Positions 45,493-57,710 of a stretch of 64,000 nucleotides of DNA are shown here, in pieces. Numbering within the stretch: the first letter of the stretch is position 1; each line of letters begins with the position of its first letter. Where the stretch lies: assembly GCF_964355755.1 (NCBI RefSeq), contig NC_092675.1:22422412-22486411 (forward strand). The letters are read 5' to 3'. Source of the stretch: Antedon mediterranea (lineage: Eukaryota > Echinodermata > Crinoidea > Comatulida > Antedonidae). Under the pieces are notes generated by a model that had not been told where the DNA came from, searched no databases, and saw only the letters and a program-made list of their open reading frames with translations. Position numbers and translations under genes: made by a program.

Positions 45493-48400
45493 TTTATATA
45501 TAGCTTAAAGTTGGAATAAATATGAAAATTGTCTTTAAAAATCTAGTCTTGGCTTTCAACAAGCACGCAAGAACAGACAGCAGAGAAACAAGAAGTATGA
45601 AAAGCAAACGTCGCAAAATAATACGATTAAAATGTTTCTGTTTACGTAGCGCCACCAGTGGGCATTCAGCTAACGACTTCGTAGGCTATACATACTGTAC
45701 ATACTTACTCTGGCCGAGCCGAGTAGTATGGTCCAATGGTCGCTTCGTACTTGAATGTGCCAATATCTGTGTTTATGAGAAGGTCTAACAGTGATAATTA
45801 CGGCCACTATTGCACCTAATTGTGGAGCACACCCTCAATTTATACTAGGATTTATTTGTTACTTTGTATGTGATTGTGTTTTTAATTCAAGGTGTGATAT
45901 CCACGATTATTTTTGTTGTTGAATTTTATGGCATTTTAATTTCACTCTGACCAAAAATTGGATCTTAGAAAAATATATTTACCTGAAAAACTTAAAAATG
46001 TTTGTTCAAATTGTCACCTTCACCGAACGTAAATCAACCGTCTGTTAGAACATTAACAAATCTTCCCTAAGCAGTACGGTGTATAAATAGAGCAGTTGCT
46101 TCAAATCATTGACTTAGGCCTACAAGATAATAATAAAGTATAACAATTAAACAATTGAAGACCTTTACAAAAGTTCGGGCACACAGCAAAAAAGTTAACT
46201 AACAAGAAAAAACGTAGCAAGTGAGTACTATTAGTTAGTTTATCGAAATTTAAATTTTTTATACAAGAAAATTCAAATACGTAGGCCTTCTTTTTCCAGA
46301 TCTCATACAGCATCATTGATCACAGAGGAAAGCGTGTAATTTCACTCTTCTCTAATTGATTATAAACTTTCTTCCAATACAAGTCACTTCATCTATCATT
46401 AATTAAGAGTGTTGAATTTACAAGATAACAGAGGGGCATTCATTTGATTCATTATTATTCTGAATTGCAAAGATGAAAATAATATATTGTTGAAATTAGC
46501 ATTTATATAAGAACGTTGCTCTATTTGATGATAACCAAGTAATTTATGACCGTATTAATAATAGAAGGATAGGCCCGTTTTGTGTCAGACTACATAGGCC
46601 TTACCTACTGGAACGACGTGATGATTATTATTCTTTTTAAGACTGGATCGTATATCTAAGTTACTGAAGAATTTTGTAAGAATACAGACAGACATAGGCC
46701 TACATACATCGAACCAAACGTGACATTTTAAATAAGAGACAGTGGTTGTTGTTGTTGTGGTGGTGTGCACTTTAATTCTTGAATGTTGATTCATTTAACC
46801 ATTTATATATTATAAATCAATAGTAGAAATAATAATAATAATCCATAATATTCAAGCCTATTATTAATCTATATAATATTATTATATCCACACTGGATGC
46901 GCCATATGTGGGCGTTTTTAGCTGTGTTCATATTTGTGTTGCGTTGATATTTTATTTATAAACAACTGAAATTAAAATATGGCTACATTGTTATTACGAT
47001 GGAATTGTATCCAATATGTTGGGTTGCAGAATTGAGTGAAGGATGTTTGAAACGTAGAGAATACGACAGTATTCACCTTTTCCCTTAGGAGAGTATTTTT
47101 CACACGACATTCGTGGCCAAGTCTGCTTTATAATATAAAGTCGTCAGTGCGTGAACCGTGTAGGATCATATAAAACCAATATTAAATTATCATTATAATA
47201 AGCGAATTAGCTTTAATTAGATTATAGAGCGAAGACCCACCGAAGAAGTCGTATACGTCTGAGAGAGCACGTGACCTTAACGCGATTAGCGCTATAAAAT
47301 GCTTCAAACATCAGCTAAATATAATGGACTATACCATTCATTTCTTAGGTAATGTTTGTATTGCGTTATATCATGGAGTAATAGTGCTTCATTTCCGAAA
47401 ATGTTTATAGAAAAGTCATTAAAATTTGAAAACATTATATTTGGAGGGAAAATGTTCGTATAATGGAGGTCTCAGCTGACGAAGTGTCCGCAAAGAGAGG
47501 TTCAACAATTGTATGTTTTTTTATTTAGTAAAAGTAAATAAGTTGTCGCAATATTCATGCTCATGTAGGTCTGATAATAGTTCTGTTAAAAACTTATACC
47601 ATTCCTAATAGGCCTATCATCAAAGGCACAGTACCAACATTCGACAGGTACCAATATTAATTAATAATTACAGTCACGTAAAATGAAATACTAATGATTA
47701 ATTATCATTTATTAATTAATTATATTAATTAGCATAGCGGTGTGAAGATACACAACAGGCGGCTGGATTTGAGTTGAATGTGTACATGAATACGAAATCA
47801 AGTACAGTAATAGATTATGCCGTGCGTAAATTACTCTCATTCTCTCTCATGGGACCTTCAGCTAATATAATTTGGTTTACAATTTCACGATGAAGTTGAT
47901 TAAATTTCATACAACATGTCCATTCTCTTGTTGACAGCTGCCGGTTACCAATACATTTATTAAGAAGGGAAAATGCCCTAAAACCAACCCTTTTAAGATT
48001 TTTCGAAATCGGAATACTTATTTAATGAGAATATTATTTAAATTGTCTATTTCAAAGAACAATATAAGTTTGTTTTCAACTTTCACCAACAACACAAGTT
48101 TGAAACTTGAAAAATTGAAGAACAAGGCCATATACTGCAAATGACTGCAGTCGCGTGCTCAAGTTAGTGTTTACCGACAAACCGACCAACCAACCAAACA
48201 ACCGACCGACCGACATAGTTAGCGTTGTCAAAATACGCACAGTCTTTCTTAAATTCTAACAAAAAAATGTTTCTTCTCTCTGCATACCAGCATCTGTCTC
48301 TAGTAGGCCTACAATGTTTTGTTTTTGTTTTGTTGACTGACACACGCAGAACATCTGAAATAATTTCTTCTTTATAAAAACATGTTAATACACCTTTTTG

Positions 48401-48955
48401 GCAAATTAAGATTCGATATCCATATTCATAATTATTTTTAGAAAATCATTTTTGCTTAAATTACAGAAAAAATATTTTATATATATATAATTTTTGAACT
48501 TTTTCCACTTCTGTTTGGCTGTTTTACTTTATCGTTTTTAATTAGCTTTTCTTATTTTGTTTGTATCTCCTTTGAGATCCAGCCACATACCGTGAACATT
48601 TTCAGTAACGTTTGCCTTTGAATATTACAGTTTTCAAAAATATTATAATTATTCGATTTTAACCTAATCTCAATTACCTCGATTGACAATTTATTTTGAA
48701 AAGAGGATATAAAACTAGAAAGAATATACAATTCTTTAAATAATAATATTCTTCCTATAATAATGAAAGAATTTTCTTTCTTAATTTGTAACACATAAAA
48801 ATCGTATAAGAGAGGAATTAAATGAAAATCATTACCAGAGACTCTATAAATAATCTATAAATAATAATTGGAATTATAGTCCCTGCCTGATGGAATAAAA
48901 TTGCACGGTTCATTATCTAAAGCCATCTGTTAATTTAGTCGTGAATACGTAGGTA
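45493..48955. other. Intergenic between UQCRH and the right arm; no clear gene
   Basis: The UQCRH promoter should lie just above 45492 but shows no clear TATA or initiator. At 47463-47512 an ATG frame MEVSADEVSAKRGSTI runs into a possible donor (GTATGT); it could be a first exon on the plus strand but nothing else supports it. Other frames are short and AT-driven. Confidence 0.35.
48121..48224 (+). mobile_element. HINE-like interspersed repeat, copy F (degenerate)
   Basis: AACAAGGCCATATACTG, CAGTCGCGTGCTCAAG, a GACC/AACC-type core ending GACCGACCGACATAGTT. The 3' hairpin is missing and the core has drifted, so this is the oldest-looking copy. Confidence 0.5.
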
Positions 48956-51900
48956 ACGATTATCATAATTAACTAATAGTGACTTGAAAAATTGTTTGTG
49001 TATATGAATTTTGGACATTAAATATTAATTATTTTATCGTTACACCGTAATTGACTATATTATTATTATATGATTTCTAGAATATTACCGCAGAATTAAC
49101 AGTGTTTTTCGATAATGTAATTTTTACTAAAAATTCTATTTCTAAATTTGTTTTACATTTATCATTACTATTGGTATCAGTTTTTTACCCGTTATTTTCT
49201 ATATAATAGAGTTGCGATAATTTTTGTATTCCTAACAGATAAAATAACGTTTCCAAGTTCTTTCTAGGAATCAGTTGATACTTATTTCTCCATGATTTGA
49301 GACGACAGTCAGAATCTTGCTCTTCTTGATGTTTTCTTCCCAATTTATACACCACCGAATTTAATTGTGTTTATTCATAAAATCACCAATTAAATTGTTA
49401 TTGTTTAAGTTTATATTGTGTATGGTTAGGGACTACTATTTCCGGTTACCCAATTGATTTACTTTATAATTATATAATTTGATTTTGAAAGTCAAAAGTT
49501 ATTTTTTGTTTGATCAGAATTCTACATTAATATGATGCATGAATTATATTAAAACAATTTATTAACAGAATGGTTATTAATGAATGCCAGTAATTTAATG
49601 ATAGAAGTTTGAAGAAAATATTCAAAGATTACTCTTACTATTTTGACTTATGATAAATTTGAAATCATAATTCTGGCAATGTATACAATTATCTGTATCC
49701 ATGCTATGGCGGAGTAATTCAACACAAAAAAATGAAACAACAGATATAGCTTATTTGCTTATTCTGAACTCTCATTGGCTGATTCATTAAACGGGCGGAT
49801 CATTTCTATGAATTCAAACCTACAAGCTAAAATAGACAAACACAGAAGATAATTACGTTAAGGTGGCGTTTGATTAAAAGCTCATCTCTGCAGCTCAGCA
49901 GTTCTAAATCATCTGAGTCAAGTCGATCGCACATGTATAGATGCGGCTGGATATCTTACTATTCTCTAAGCGGTAAGACACGTTTGGGATTGAGCTGTTT
50001 CTGTGCGTATGGGTAGAATTTTGCAAAGGAAATCCCGTAATAATAATGTTAGCGTGCATTATAATTGTGAACATAACACTGTTAAGCTAGCATCGTGGTA
50101 ATTATTATTTTAATAACTGCAAGTATAATATCATCACGCGCTCAGAGTGAATTCTTAACGTTTCTCAAGACGTCTATATAGTCTACATAACATACGAGAC
50201 CTGTTATTTCCTCATCTTGTTGCATATAGATTTCATATTCTGGTGAGTTAAAATAATTTATTTTTATGTATCGTATATATATCCATACAATTTAAAATGG
50301 TATTTTATTGTAGTTATTGATCTTATTCCACCCCTTATGAATAGGCCTACGACTTAGGTAGCGTTTTGAACTGCGAAGATTCGACTGCTTTTTTCATGTT
50401 TGTTTAAAATACGAAGTAGGCCCCATTTTCAACAAAATAAAAACGATGTATTAAAGTATTTAACAAAATAGTCATAATGCTTTGAAAGAAATGATTATGT
50501 AGGCTTTATGTCAGTCTAACTTTACTTGATGATATTTACGTGTAATTGTAGTTTAACAGAATAACGATAGGCCTACTTTGTGGGCCTATAATAAAACTAT
50601 ATGAAAAATGTTTTGCTATTTAAATCACTGTAATGTCGTATTGGATTATTGATGTATTTTGGACATGTTATTGTGGATAATAAACACGGCTCAAGTAGGC
50701 CCTGTATTAATATTGTTCTTGTAACAGCTGAGATACATTTACTTCTAATAAACAGAAATCTTTTCAAGAAAAATCCTAAATTCGCCTCTAATGTATTAAT
50801 AAACATATGACGAATTCACAATGTAAGGTTGTCATTTTACTGTAAAATTCAATGCAAACTTCATTACGTAGATATATTGTGAAATAGTAAACCCAGGTTA
50901 AATGTATGATGTGAGTAAATGTAATATTATTCTCGTCATTCCTCACATTTCCTGCTAATTGTCATGTTTCCTCTATTTTCACCTTCTACGTTCCTAGCAA
51001 TACGATGTACATTAGAACTGAGACAAGCAAATATTACGTATACTTTCTTTAATCTAATTAGATCTAGCAATTACATTCACTGTACCTTCATCATCAATGA
51101 CAGTAGTATACCCGCGAACCGAAGGCCAGATTTGCTGAAAAAATTCTCTAAAGTTTAATTTGTCAATAATTTTTGCTTAACGTACGTCTAATTTAATGCT
51201 AACCGGTTTGATTAATAATGTTTTTGCTTGGCACTTCTTCGAAATAGACTATTATTTCAATTTGTTAAAATAGCAGCTCTATTTTTTGTTTAATGTTCTT
51301 AATCAGCCCCAACCAGCCCCAACCATGGTACCTGACTGGTCCTGAGAAATAGTGAGCTCTATTTTTAAACATTTGTTGACTCCCACCATGCGTGGGCTAA
51401 GGTGGTGGAGACTTATGTATTTCGTTAAAGTAGCAAGCGTGACAATTCTTATCTTTGTACCAACTGGGCCCTTGTTACGCGACTGGCAACAACGGTTTAT
51501 ATCATTATTAGGGTAGTTCCGAATTACAAAGTTTAGATCAATGAGACTATTTCTCACATGCTCTTCCGCTTCTAGTACTACAACTACTAATTCAGTAGAC
51601 CTTTGCTTAATGAGTGAAACCTCTGGGAATCAGAAGGTGTATATATATATATATCTCAAAATTAGGTTTTAAATATTTCAACGAAGTACAACGAAATAAT
51701 TAGTCTACCTATATGTGATATAGTACCGTGCGAGAACCGACTGAGAATGCGTTGTTAAAAGCATGTATTTTTGGCTCCAATTTTAACCAGAGGAACAGAC
51801 CAACTCACTGTTGTTCTTCCCTGGTTCCTATGCACATACAACAATATAAATGGAATTCAACAATCCAGCATATAGTTATGTGATTAATATTAGAATAGTA

Positions 51901-54472
51901 AAAACACGATAATAGTAATGAAGAAGAAATAAACACAATGTGTAGAAAGGGGGTCCTATCGTAGGAACAATACAAGTGTGCTTTGGTACTTCTAACTCTT
52001 CAAGAAGATCATGATTATTCTCCTATAATCCTTGTCTAAGACAAAGGTTCTGGATAAGGTTATGGAATTGTGTTTAAACACACAAACTCGAAAAGGACAC
52101 TGATACTTTGTAATATAACGTTTAATGTCATTTTCAAGCACATGTTTTATGAGAAACGAAACATGACATGATTGGAAAAAAAGATAACTATGACTATTAC
52201 CATGATGAACATAGCTTAACAAAAAATATAGAGGGAAAATACTAATATTTATGTAGAATTAATCCATCTATATGCATAAGGAATCTTTATTTTTTTTTTT
52301 TTTTTGCTGGTTAAAAAAAATTGTATTATGTGGTCAAAAAAGTGAAGAAGAAGGAAACAAACTGTATTAAAGAGGAGAGAAACCACGATGGCACAAAAAA
52401 AGATAACAAAAGATGTAGATCATTTTCAAGATTCAAATTATTAAGGTTTATTATTATAAATTTCGGGGGAAAATGTATGAAACAGTTTTTCATTGATAGT
52501 AGCTTGTCGACTTCATGATCTTTATTAGAAACAACGTCACACGTAGCAATGAACTACAACACATTACCTTCATTAATTCAATTAAATTCAATTCTTTATT
52601 AATACGTCAAAACATAGTTGATAGAATTAACAAGTAACAAAGAAAATAAACAACATGATTACTTACAAAAAGGAAAGGAGAAGGAATAATAATATAATAC
52701 AATTAAGGTTCATAATTAATTTTACGGTTAGAGATCACTAAAACAAATAATGTTGGGTGATTCAAATCAAATCAGAATGCAATTCATTGGATAGAGAGAG
52801 TTTGGACAGTTTCACATTGATATAAAAAGCGTGTTGTATTATGGTCCTTAATAGAAACAGCGTATAGAGGTAACAATGAACTACAACACACTGCCTCCAC
52901 TATTAAACATATGGCTGTTTAATTAGTGTGTTTAATAATACATTTTAACGTATTTTTCTTTGATGTAAAGATTCACTTGCTTCTACAATTCATCATAATT
53001 AATTTCACAAGATTCATTGCAGCTCGTTCTTTATAACCAAGCAATAATTATATAGTATATACACAATTAGTGATGACATTATCTTACTAATCTTTAATGA
53101 ACAAGTTGTAATACTAGAGCAATTCTATCTGCTGTAAATGAGTCACTCAAGACATTGTTTCAATTTGTACGATTGGCCTTTCATTCTCTATTGAATAGAA
53201 CACTTGTGGAAATACGCTTGCAGCGCAGACAAATATTCATCTATCATTATGTAGTGAGAAGATGAGGGTGAAGATGTTATATCATTGCTCCATTGTAATA
53301 CTATTGATCTATATTAATCTGTTGGCCTGGGGCTAGCGCTTTCTTCAAGGAAACTAGAATTGCGAATTCGTCAGCGACGACCCGGATAAACACGACACGT
53401 GACGAACGCGTACAAAAGCCATCAGTGTTAAAACACGCGCGCTTACATTTCTCTTCGTAATGTTTGTATAATAATATGTATTATGTCATGTCTTATTAAT
53501 CTGCTGACCTGGGCCTAGCGTTGACTTCGATTAAATGAAGTTTGACCTGGACAATGCATCAGTGACGAACAAATGCGATAGGTGACGGACGCGCATAACA
53601 ATAATTAGTGTTTGAACGCGCGCGTATAAATTCTAAAATGTGCTGATAAAGATGATACCAATGATCTATCATTATTTCATGAATGTGTTGGCCTGGGGCG
53701 AACGCGGTCTTCAAGGAAACCATGATAACAATTATTGGATCAATCTTTATTATCTAACGTAATCGGTTATTCTTTTAATACCTAGTTTGCCTTCTCCGTT
53801 ATCAATCATATAATTATACAACTAACTTGACATTGCTTTAATTAAATATATTACTTTGTTAATATTGTTTATTTTCCATCCATCATTGTCTGTTCGAGCT
53901 ATCTTTAATACTGCAATGTTTCACGTTCATATCACCTTAAATCATGTATGAATTCAGTCAAAACAATTAGTCCACTTAGATGATGCAGGCCTAAGTCTGT
54001 GTTCTATTTGAATTGTGAAAAGTTTATATCTAAATATCATTTGTTCGTTGTTGTTTTACTGTTTTTTTATTCAACGTGCCTACAGAAAATAAAAAGTTAT
54101 TCGAGGTTCCAATCACTGTTCATAAAGTACCGGATACATTATTGTAGTGCATCATCATATAGATGGATGCTTATGAAATGAAAATATTAATAATAGGCCT
54201 AATGACAAAGTTTATAATAACTAATTATTGTGAGAGGATTAGCCTCAGGCCTGTCTTATTTTCATGGTATATCGATAAGAATGCATTTGGACTTTTATCG
54301 AGCACTAGGTTTGATAGACAAACATGGTAACCACAAATCTATTGTCCAATCTATTACCACATGACCAATATGCCGAGCCATTAATGATGATATAGGCCTA
54401 TTTATTTAATTGTTTTATTTTGAAAGAGGGTGAACCAAAACAGCATGCTGATCATCTAGGAGCCCGCAAATA
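48956..54472 (-). repeat. Large inverted duplication, right arm
   Basis: Reverse complement of 9117-16674 without the 9991-12524 insert. The arms enclose about 32 kb (16675-48955) holding the ATP5F1D, DED, ZYG11-like, UQCRH and two MS4A-like genes. Its small ORFs (50597-50806, 50964-51158, 51303-51557, 52321-52518, 53999-54181) are copies of those in the left arm, with a few residue changes and one different C-terminus (53999-54181), which argues against selection on them. Confidence 0.85.
53320..53720. repeat. Three degenerate ~180-bp units in the right arm
   Basis: TGTTGGCCTGGGGC..GCG..TTC followed by CGACG/GACGAA and a GTGTT.AA.CGCGCGC segment recurs at about 53320, 53500 and 53686, the last being the part shared with the left arm. 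The first two units fall in the part of the right arm (53101-53588) that has no match in the left arm. Confidence 0.55.
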
Positions 54473-54718
54473 AACGCAAGATATAACAAACATATACAAA
54501 CACAAACAAAATAATTACTGTGAAAAATACAGACAAAAAAACATTCACCATTTCAATTTGATTATGGTTATACAAAAAAATCTATTGCACAGAAAAAAAA
54601 AACAATTTACAAAAATATATAAACAGGATTTGTTTGTAGTATATATATATTGATGAGCATTGTATTAATTAATAAGTTGATTGAATAATTACCTTTACAT
54701 TATTTGTGTTTTTTAAAG

Positions 54719-55581
54719 GTCTTACAATGTTCTGCTATCAGTGTTCGTCTGTGCATGCGCACAGATGTGTGGATTCACCTCCCAGCCCAGCAAGAGTGGC
54801 GTCCTCCTGTAAGTACATACATACAAAATATTTATAACATATATTATTTTATTTTTATAATCGATAACATAATGATATCACGACAACACAAACAATTATC
54901 AATTATGGTGGGATCAGAAGAAGAGTTACACCTGTAGACATACTGTATGTAAATGAACTAAACAATGGTAATGAGGCCTAGCATTGTAATAACCGCAGTT
55001 CATTAGAGTTAAGTTCATGATTATAGAAACGATACTAGATAGATACTTCGTTTTGGGTGTACCTGAATGAATTGTTGTTCCTCCTTTTCACTTTTTCTTC
55101 ACAACGCATTTTGTGCTTTATAGATTAAATATTGTTTTTCCCAGGGTTGTCAAAATATGTTTTTCCCAGGGTTGTCAAAATATTGTTTTTCCCAGGGTTG
55201 TCAAAATATGTTTTTTCCAGGGTTTGTCAAAATATGTTTTTTCCAGGGTTTGTCAAAATATGGTTTTTCCAGGGTTGTCAATAACACTATTAATAGAGCA
55301 TATACTGGCTATAACTCGATAAAAATGAAGAGTGTTTGTGTTAATGTTGAAATACACGTTTAATTTCAAATGTCATTTAATTGTAAGCATTGAAATAAAA
55401 GTTTACATATAACCTATTAACGAAAGAATTTACTTACTCACAACATGTCATATCAAATAAAATGAAGTAGATTAAATACATTACTAATATCTTGTTTGAA
55501 GGCACGGAGGCATTTGAGAAAGGCATGCTTCTGATGACAATGTGTAAGAGTATCTTTGATGTTGCTTCTTTGTTATTGCGG
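54719..55581 (+). CDS. Ly6/quiver-like small cysteine-rich protein, two internal exons (partial)
   Basis: Exon a, 54719-54808, follows a T-rich acceptor (TTTTAAAG) and ends at donor CCT|GTAAGT. Exon b, 55502-55581, follows GTTTGAAG and ends CGG|GTAGGC. In the only frame open through both they splice phase 1 into a peptide with FCYQCSS, HRCVDSP, a Cys at the exon junction, then GMLLMTMCK. CYxCSS...C.D...C...C.K is the opening of Ly6/uPAR and quiver/sleepless three-finger domains, which are usually secreted or GPI-anchored and bind receptors or channels. The signal-peptide exon and the exon with the remaining cysteines were not found. It starts 247 bp outside the right arm. The call rests on the cysteine spacing and the clean splice. 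Confidence 0.5.
55130..55281. repeat. 26-bp minisatellite, six units
   Basis: The unit is about TATGTTTTTCCCAGGGTTGT plus CAAAA, with TATTG/TATG and CCCAGGG/CCAGGGT variants. It lies in the intron of the Ly6-like gene. Frames across it are not genes. Confidence 0.85.
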
Positions 55582-55664
55582 GTAGGCCTACTCGATAAAG
55601 CAATATTTTATCGATCAAGTTAAAAATTGTTTATTTAACAGATCTTTTTCGTTAAATGTTATAA

Positions 55665-56215
55665 GTTCTTGTCTCTTGACTACACATTACTATACATTGA
55701 CTCTTTTTCAACGCGTTTGAAAACGCTTTTCGGCAAGCTAGCCGTTTCTTGTCTTCTGACTAACTACACCCTTTCTCCAACTATTACACATAGGCCTGCC
55801 TACATTGAATCTTTTTCAAACGCGTTTCCAACGTTTTTCGGCAAGCTAGCTGTTTCTTGTCTTCTGACTAACTACACACTTTCTCCTACTATTACACATA
55901 CATTGACTCTTTTTTAAACGCGTCTAAACGCTTTTCGGCAAGCTAGCCGTTTTTTGTCTTCTGACTAACTACACACTTTCTCCCATAATTACACATACAT
56001 TGACTCTTTTTCAAACGCGTTTAATTCCAACGCTTTCTGACAAGCTAGCTGTTTCTTGTCTCCTGACTAACTATACACTTTCTCTCACTATTACACATAC
56101 ATTTTTAAACGCCTTTTCGTTTCTTATCTCCTGACTACATACTTTCTTACGCTATACACTATAGTCCTACATTGACTCTTTTTCAAACGCGATATCAACG
56201 CTTTTCGGCAAGTTA
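55665..56215. repeat. Degenerate ~100-bp tandem repeat, about five to six units
   Basis: Each unit reads ATTGACTCTTTTTCAAACGC, CGCTTTTCGGCAAGCTAGC, GTTTCTTGTCTTCTGACTAA, CTACACACTTTCTC, TATTACACATA. One unit near 56100 is shortened. The last stops at GGCAAGTTAG. Confidence 0.8.
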
Positions 56216-56285
56216 GTTTGGTTGAATGGTTATTGCTTCAGCTTCCCAACAACTCGAACCCCATCTATGTGGTACCGTGTCTTTT
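56205..56285 (+). repeat. Possible tRNA-derived SINE fragment
   Basis: GGTTGAATGGTTATTGCTTC resembles an A box and AACAACTCGAACCCCATC a B box, about 20 bp apart. The cloverleaf cannot be completed, so this is not a functional tRNA. Confidence 0.3.
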
Positions 56286-56980
56286 ATTTATAGTGAGAGT
56301 GATTATTTAGAGGGTTAGGTTTAGTTAATATTTATGTATTAAACATAATATAAAAGTCCAATCGTGTGTCATGGAATGGTATGTTACCGTCCATAGACAT
56401 GAAACATTTCCGCAGTTCATTTGCCTCTCATAAAGGAATATGCTCACAATCATAGAAGAGGCCTATCTTGCAAAATACACGTTATACGTCTTTTTAAATA
56501 ATTTGTATATGACTCGATACCTTCAGTTATAGATTATCTTCAATCTACATAACGATTTACGTTTTAAGGTCCACTTGTTAAATAAATAAATATAATTATG
56601 TACGAGTTAGTGTATCTTACACGTGGTTACTCAAGAGTGCGGTAATTAAGTTGACATAGTTAATCACACTCGGGTCGAGTTGACTAATCGTAGATTAGAG
56701 CATTACATGTACATACTGCCACGAGGTTTGATTTATTTCACTAATTATTAATCCTATTTTTCAATTAGTATCCACATTCAGATTAGCTGGAGGATCATGA
56801 TTTAATTTACTTGACAGTATAAGTCTATAATGATTATTTTTACAGCTTTCTAATACTGTCTTGGTAGACGGAAAACGTTTACGCCAATTGGTAACATCGA
56901 CGTTGTAGGCACAATCAAACATCACCAGATAAAATTAGTCTGAATCGATTAAACCCTCAAATTGAGTAACGTTTTTACTC

Positions 56981-57073
56981 TATAGTTCACTATGTCGGTC
57001 GGTCTGTCGGTCTGTCTGTCGGTCCGGTATCACTATGCGTTTTAGCACGCGACTTATGGCTGTTGGCCTTGTT
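56981..57073 (-). mobile_element. HINE-like interspersed repeat, copy E
   Basis: In minus orientation: AACAAGGCCAACAGCC, ATAAGTCGCGTGCTAAAA, CGCATAGTGATACCGG, a GACA/GACC core and CATAGTGAACTATAG; the 3' hairpin is reduced to the trailing AAAA. Confidence 0.65.
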
Positions 57074-57558
57074 TCAATAACAAGGGTATTTTTGTTTTGT
57101 TTTCTGAATTCCAACGCCATTCACATCGGTAAAAAATCACGTCATGGAACTTACCGAGTTATACTGCTCGTACAGTATGCAATATTCTAAAATATATAAT
57201 TGAATCAATTTTGTTACTGCCATAACATTGATCTACAAAATAAAAATGTTATAATGCTGGGGAATAATTTCCATAAAAGAAAGATTTATGAGGGCGTTCT
57301 TCAGAGTCAGTCAAGTAATAATTACAAAAACTATTTGTATTTACAATATAGGTCTAAAGTTATAGATTATACATAATAGCATGTAATTTATATCAGAGAA
57401 TACTAGGTTAAATTGATTTTATACCAAATTATAACTCGGACTTCAGTCACAGAGTACTGGAATAATGTTCATATTAAATTACGGTACTTAATTAGAAACA
57501 GTTCTATTTACTAAAAAAAAGAGTTTGCGTCTTTGATGGTTAGTTAGCTTAAATTCTG

Positions 57559-57696
57559 TCTACACTATCAAACAAGTTTGATGTGATGTACCCAAATATG
57601 TAGTGATATTCCTAAATATGGTAGTGATATGACATCATCATGTTTATATATGGGCACATCACATATTTTTGTCACATAAAGTTTGATAGTGTAGAC
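57559..57696. mobile_element. MITE, CTACACTATCAAAC family, best-preserved copy
   Basis: GTCTACACTATCAAACAAGT and TGATGTGATGTACCCA pair with TGGGCACATCACATA and AGTTTGATAGTGTAGAC. About 138 bp; it lacks coding capacity. Confidence 0.7.
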
Positions 57697-57710
57697 AATG
57701 CTTTACAGCT

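Noticed and set aside
47463-47512. First exon of a plus-strand gene (MEVSADEVSAKRGSTI then GTATGT)
   Set aside because: No downstream exon or promoter could be linked to it and the donor is weak.
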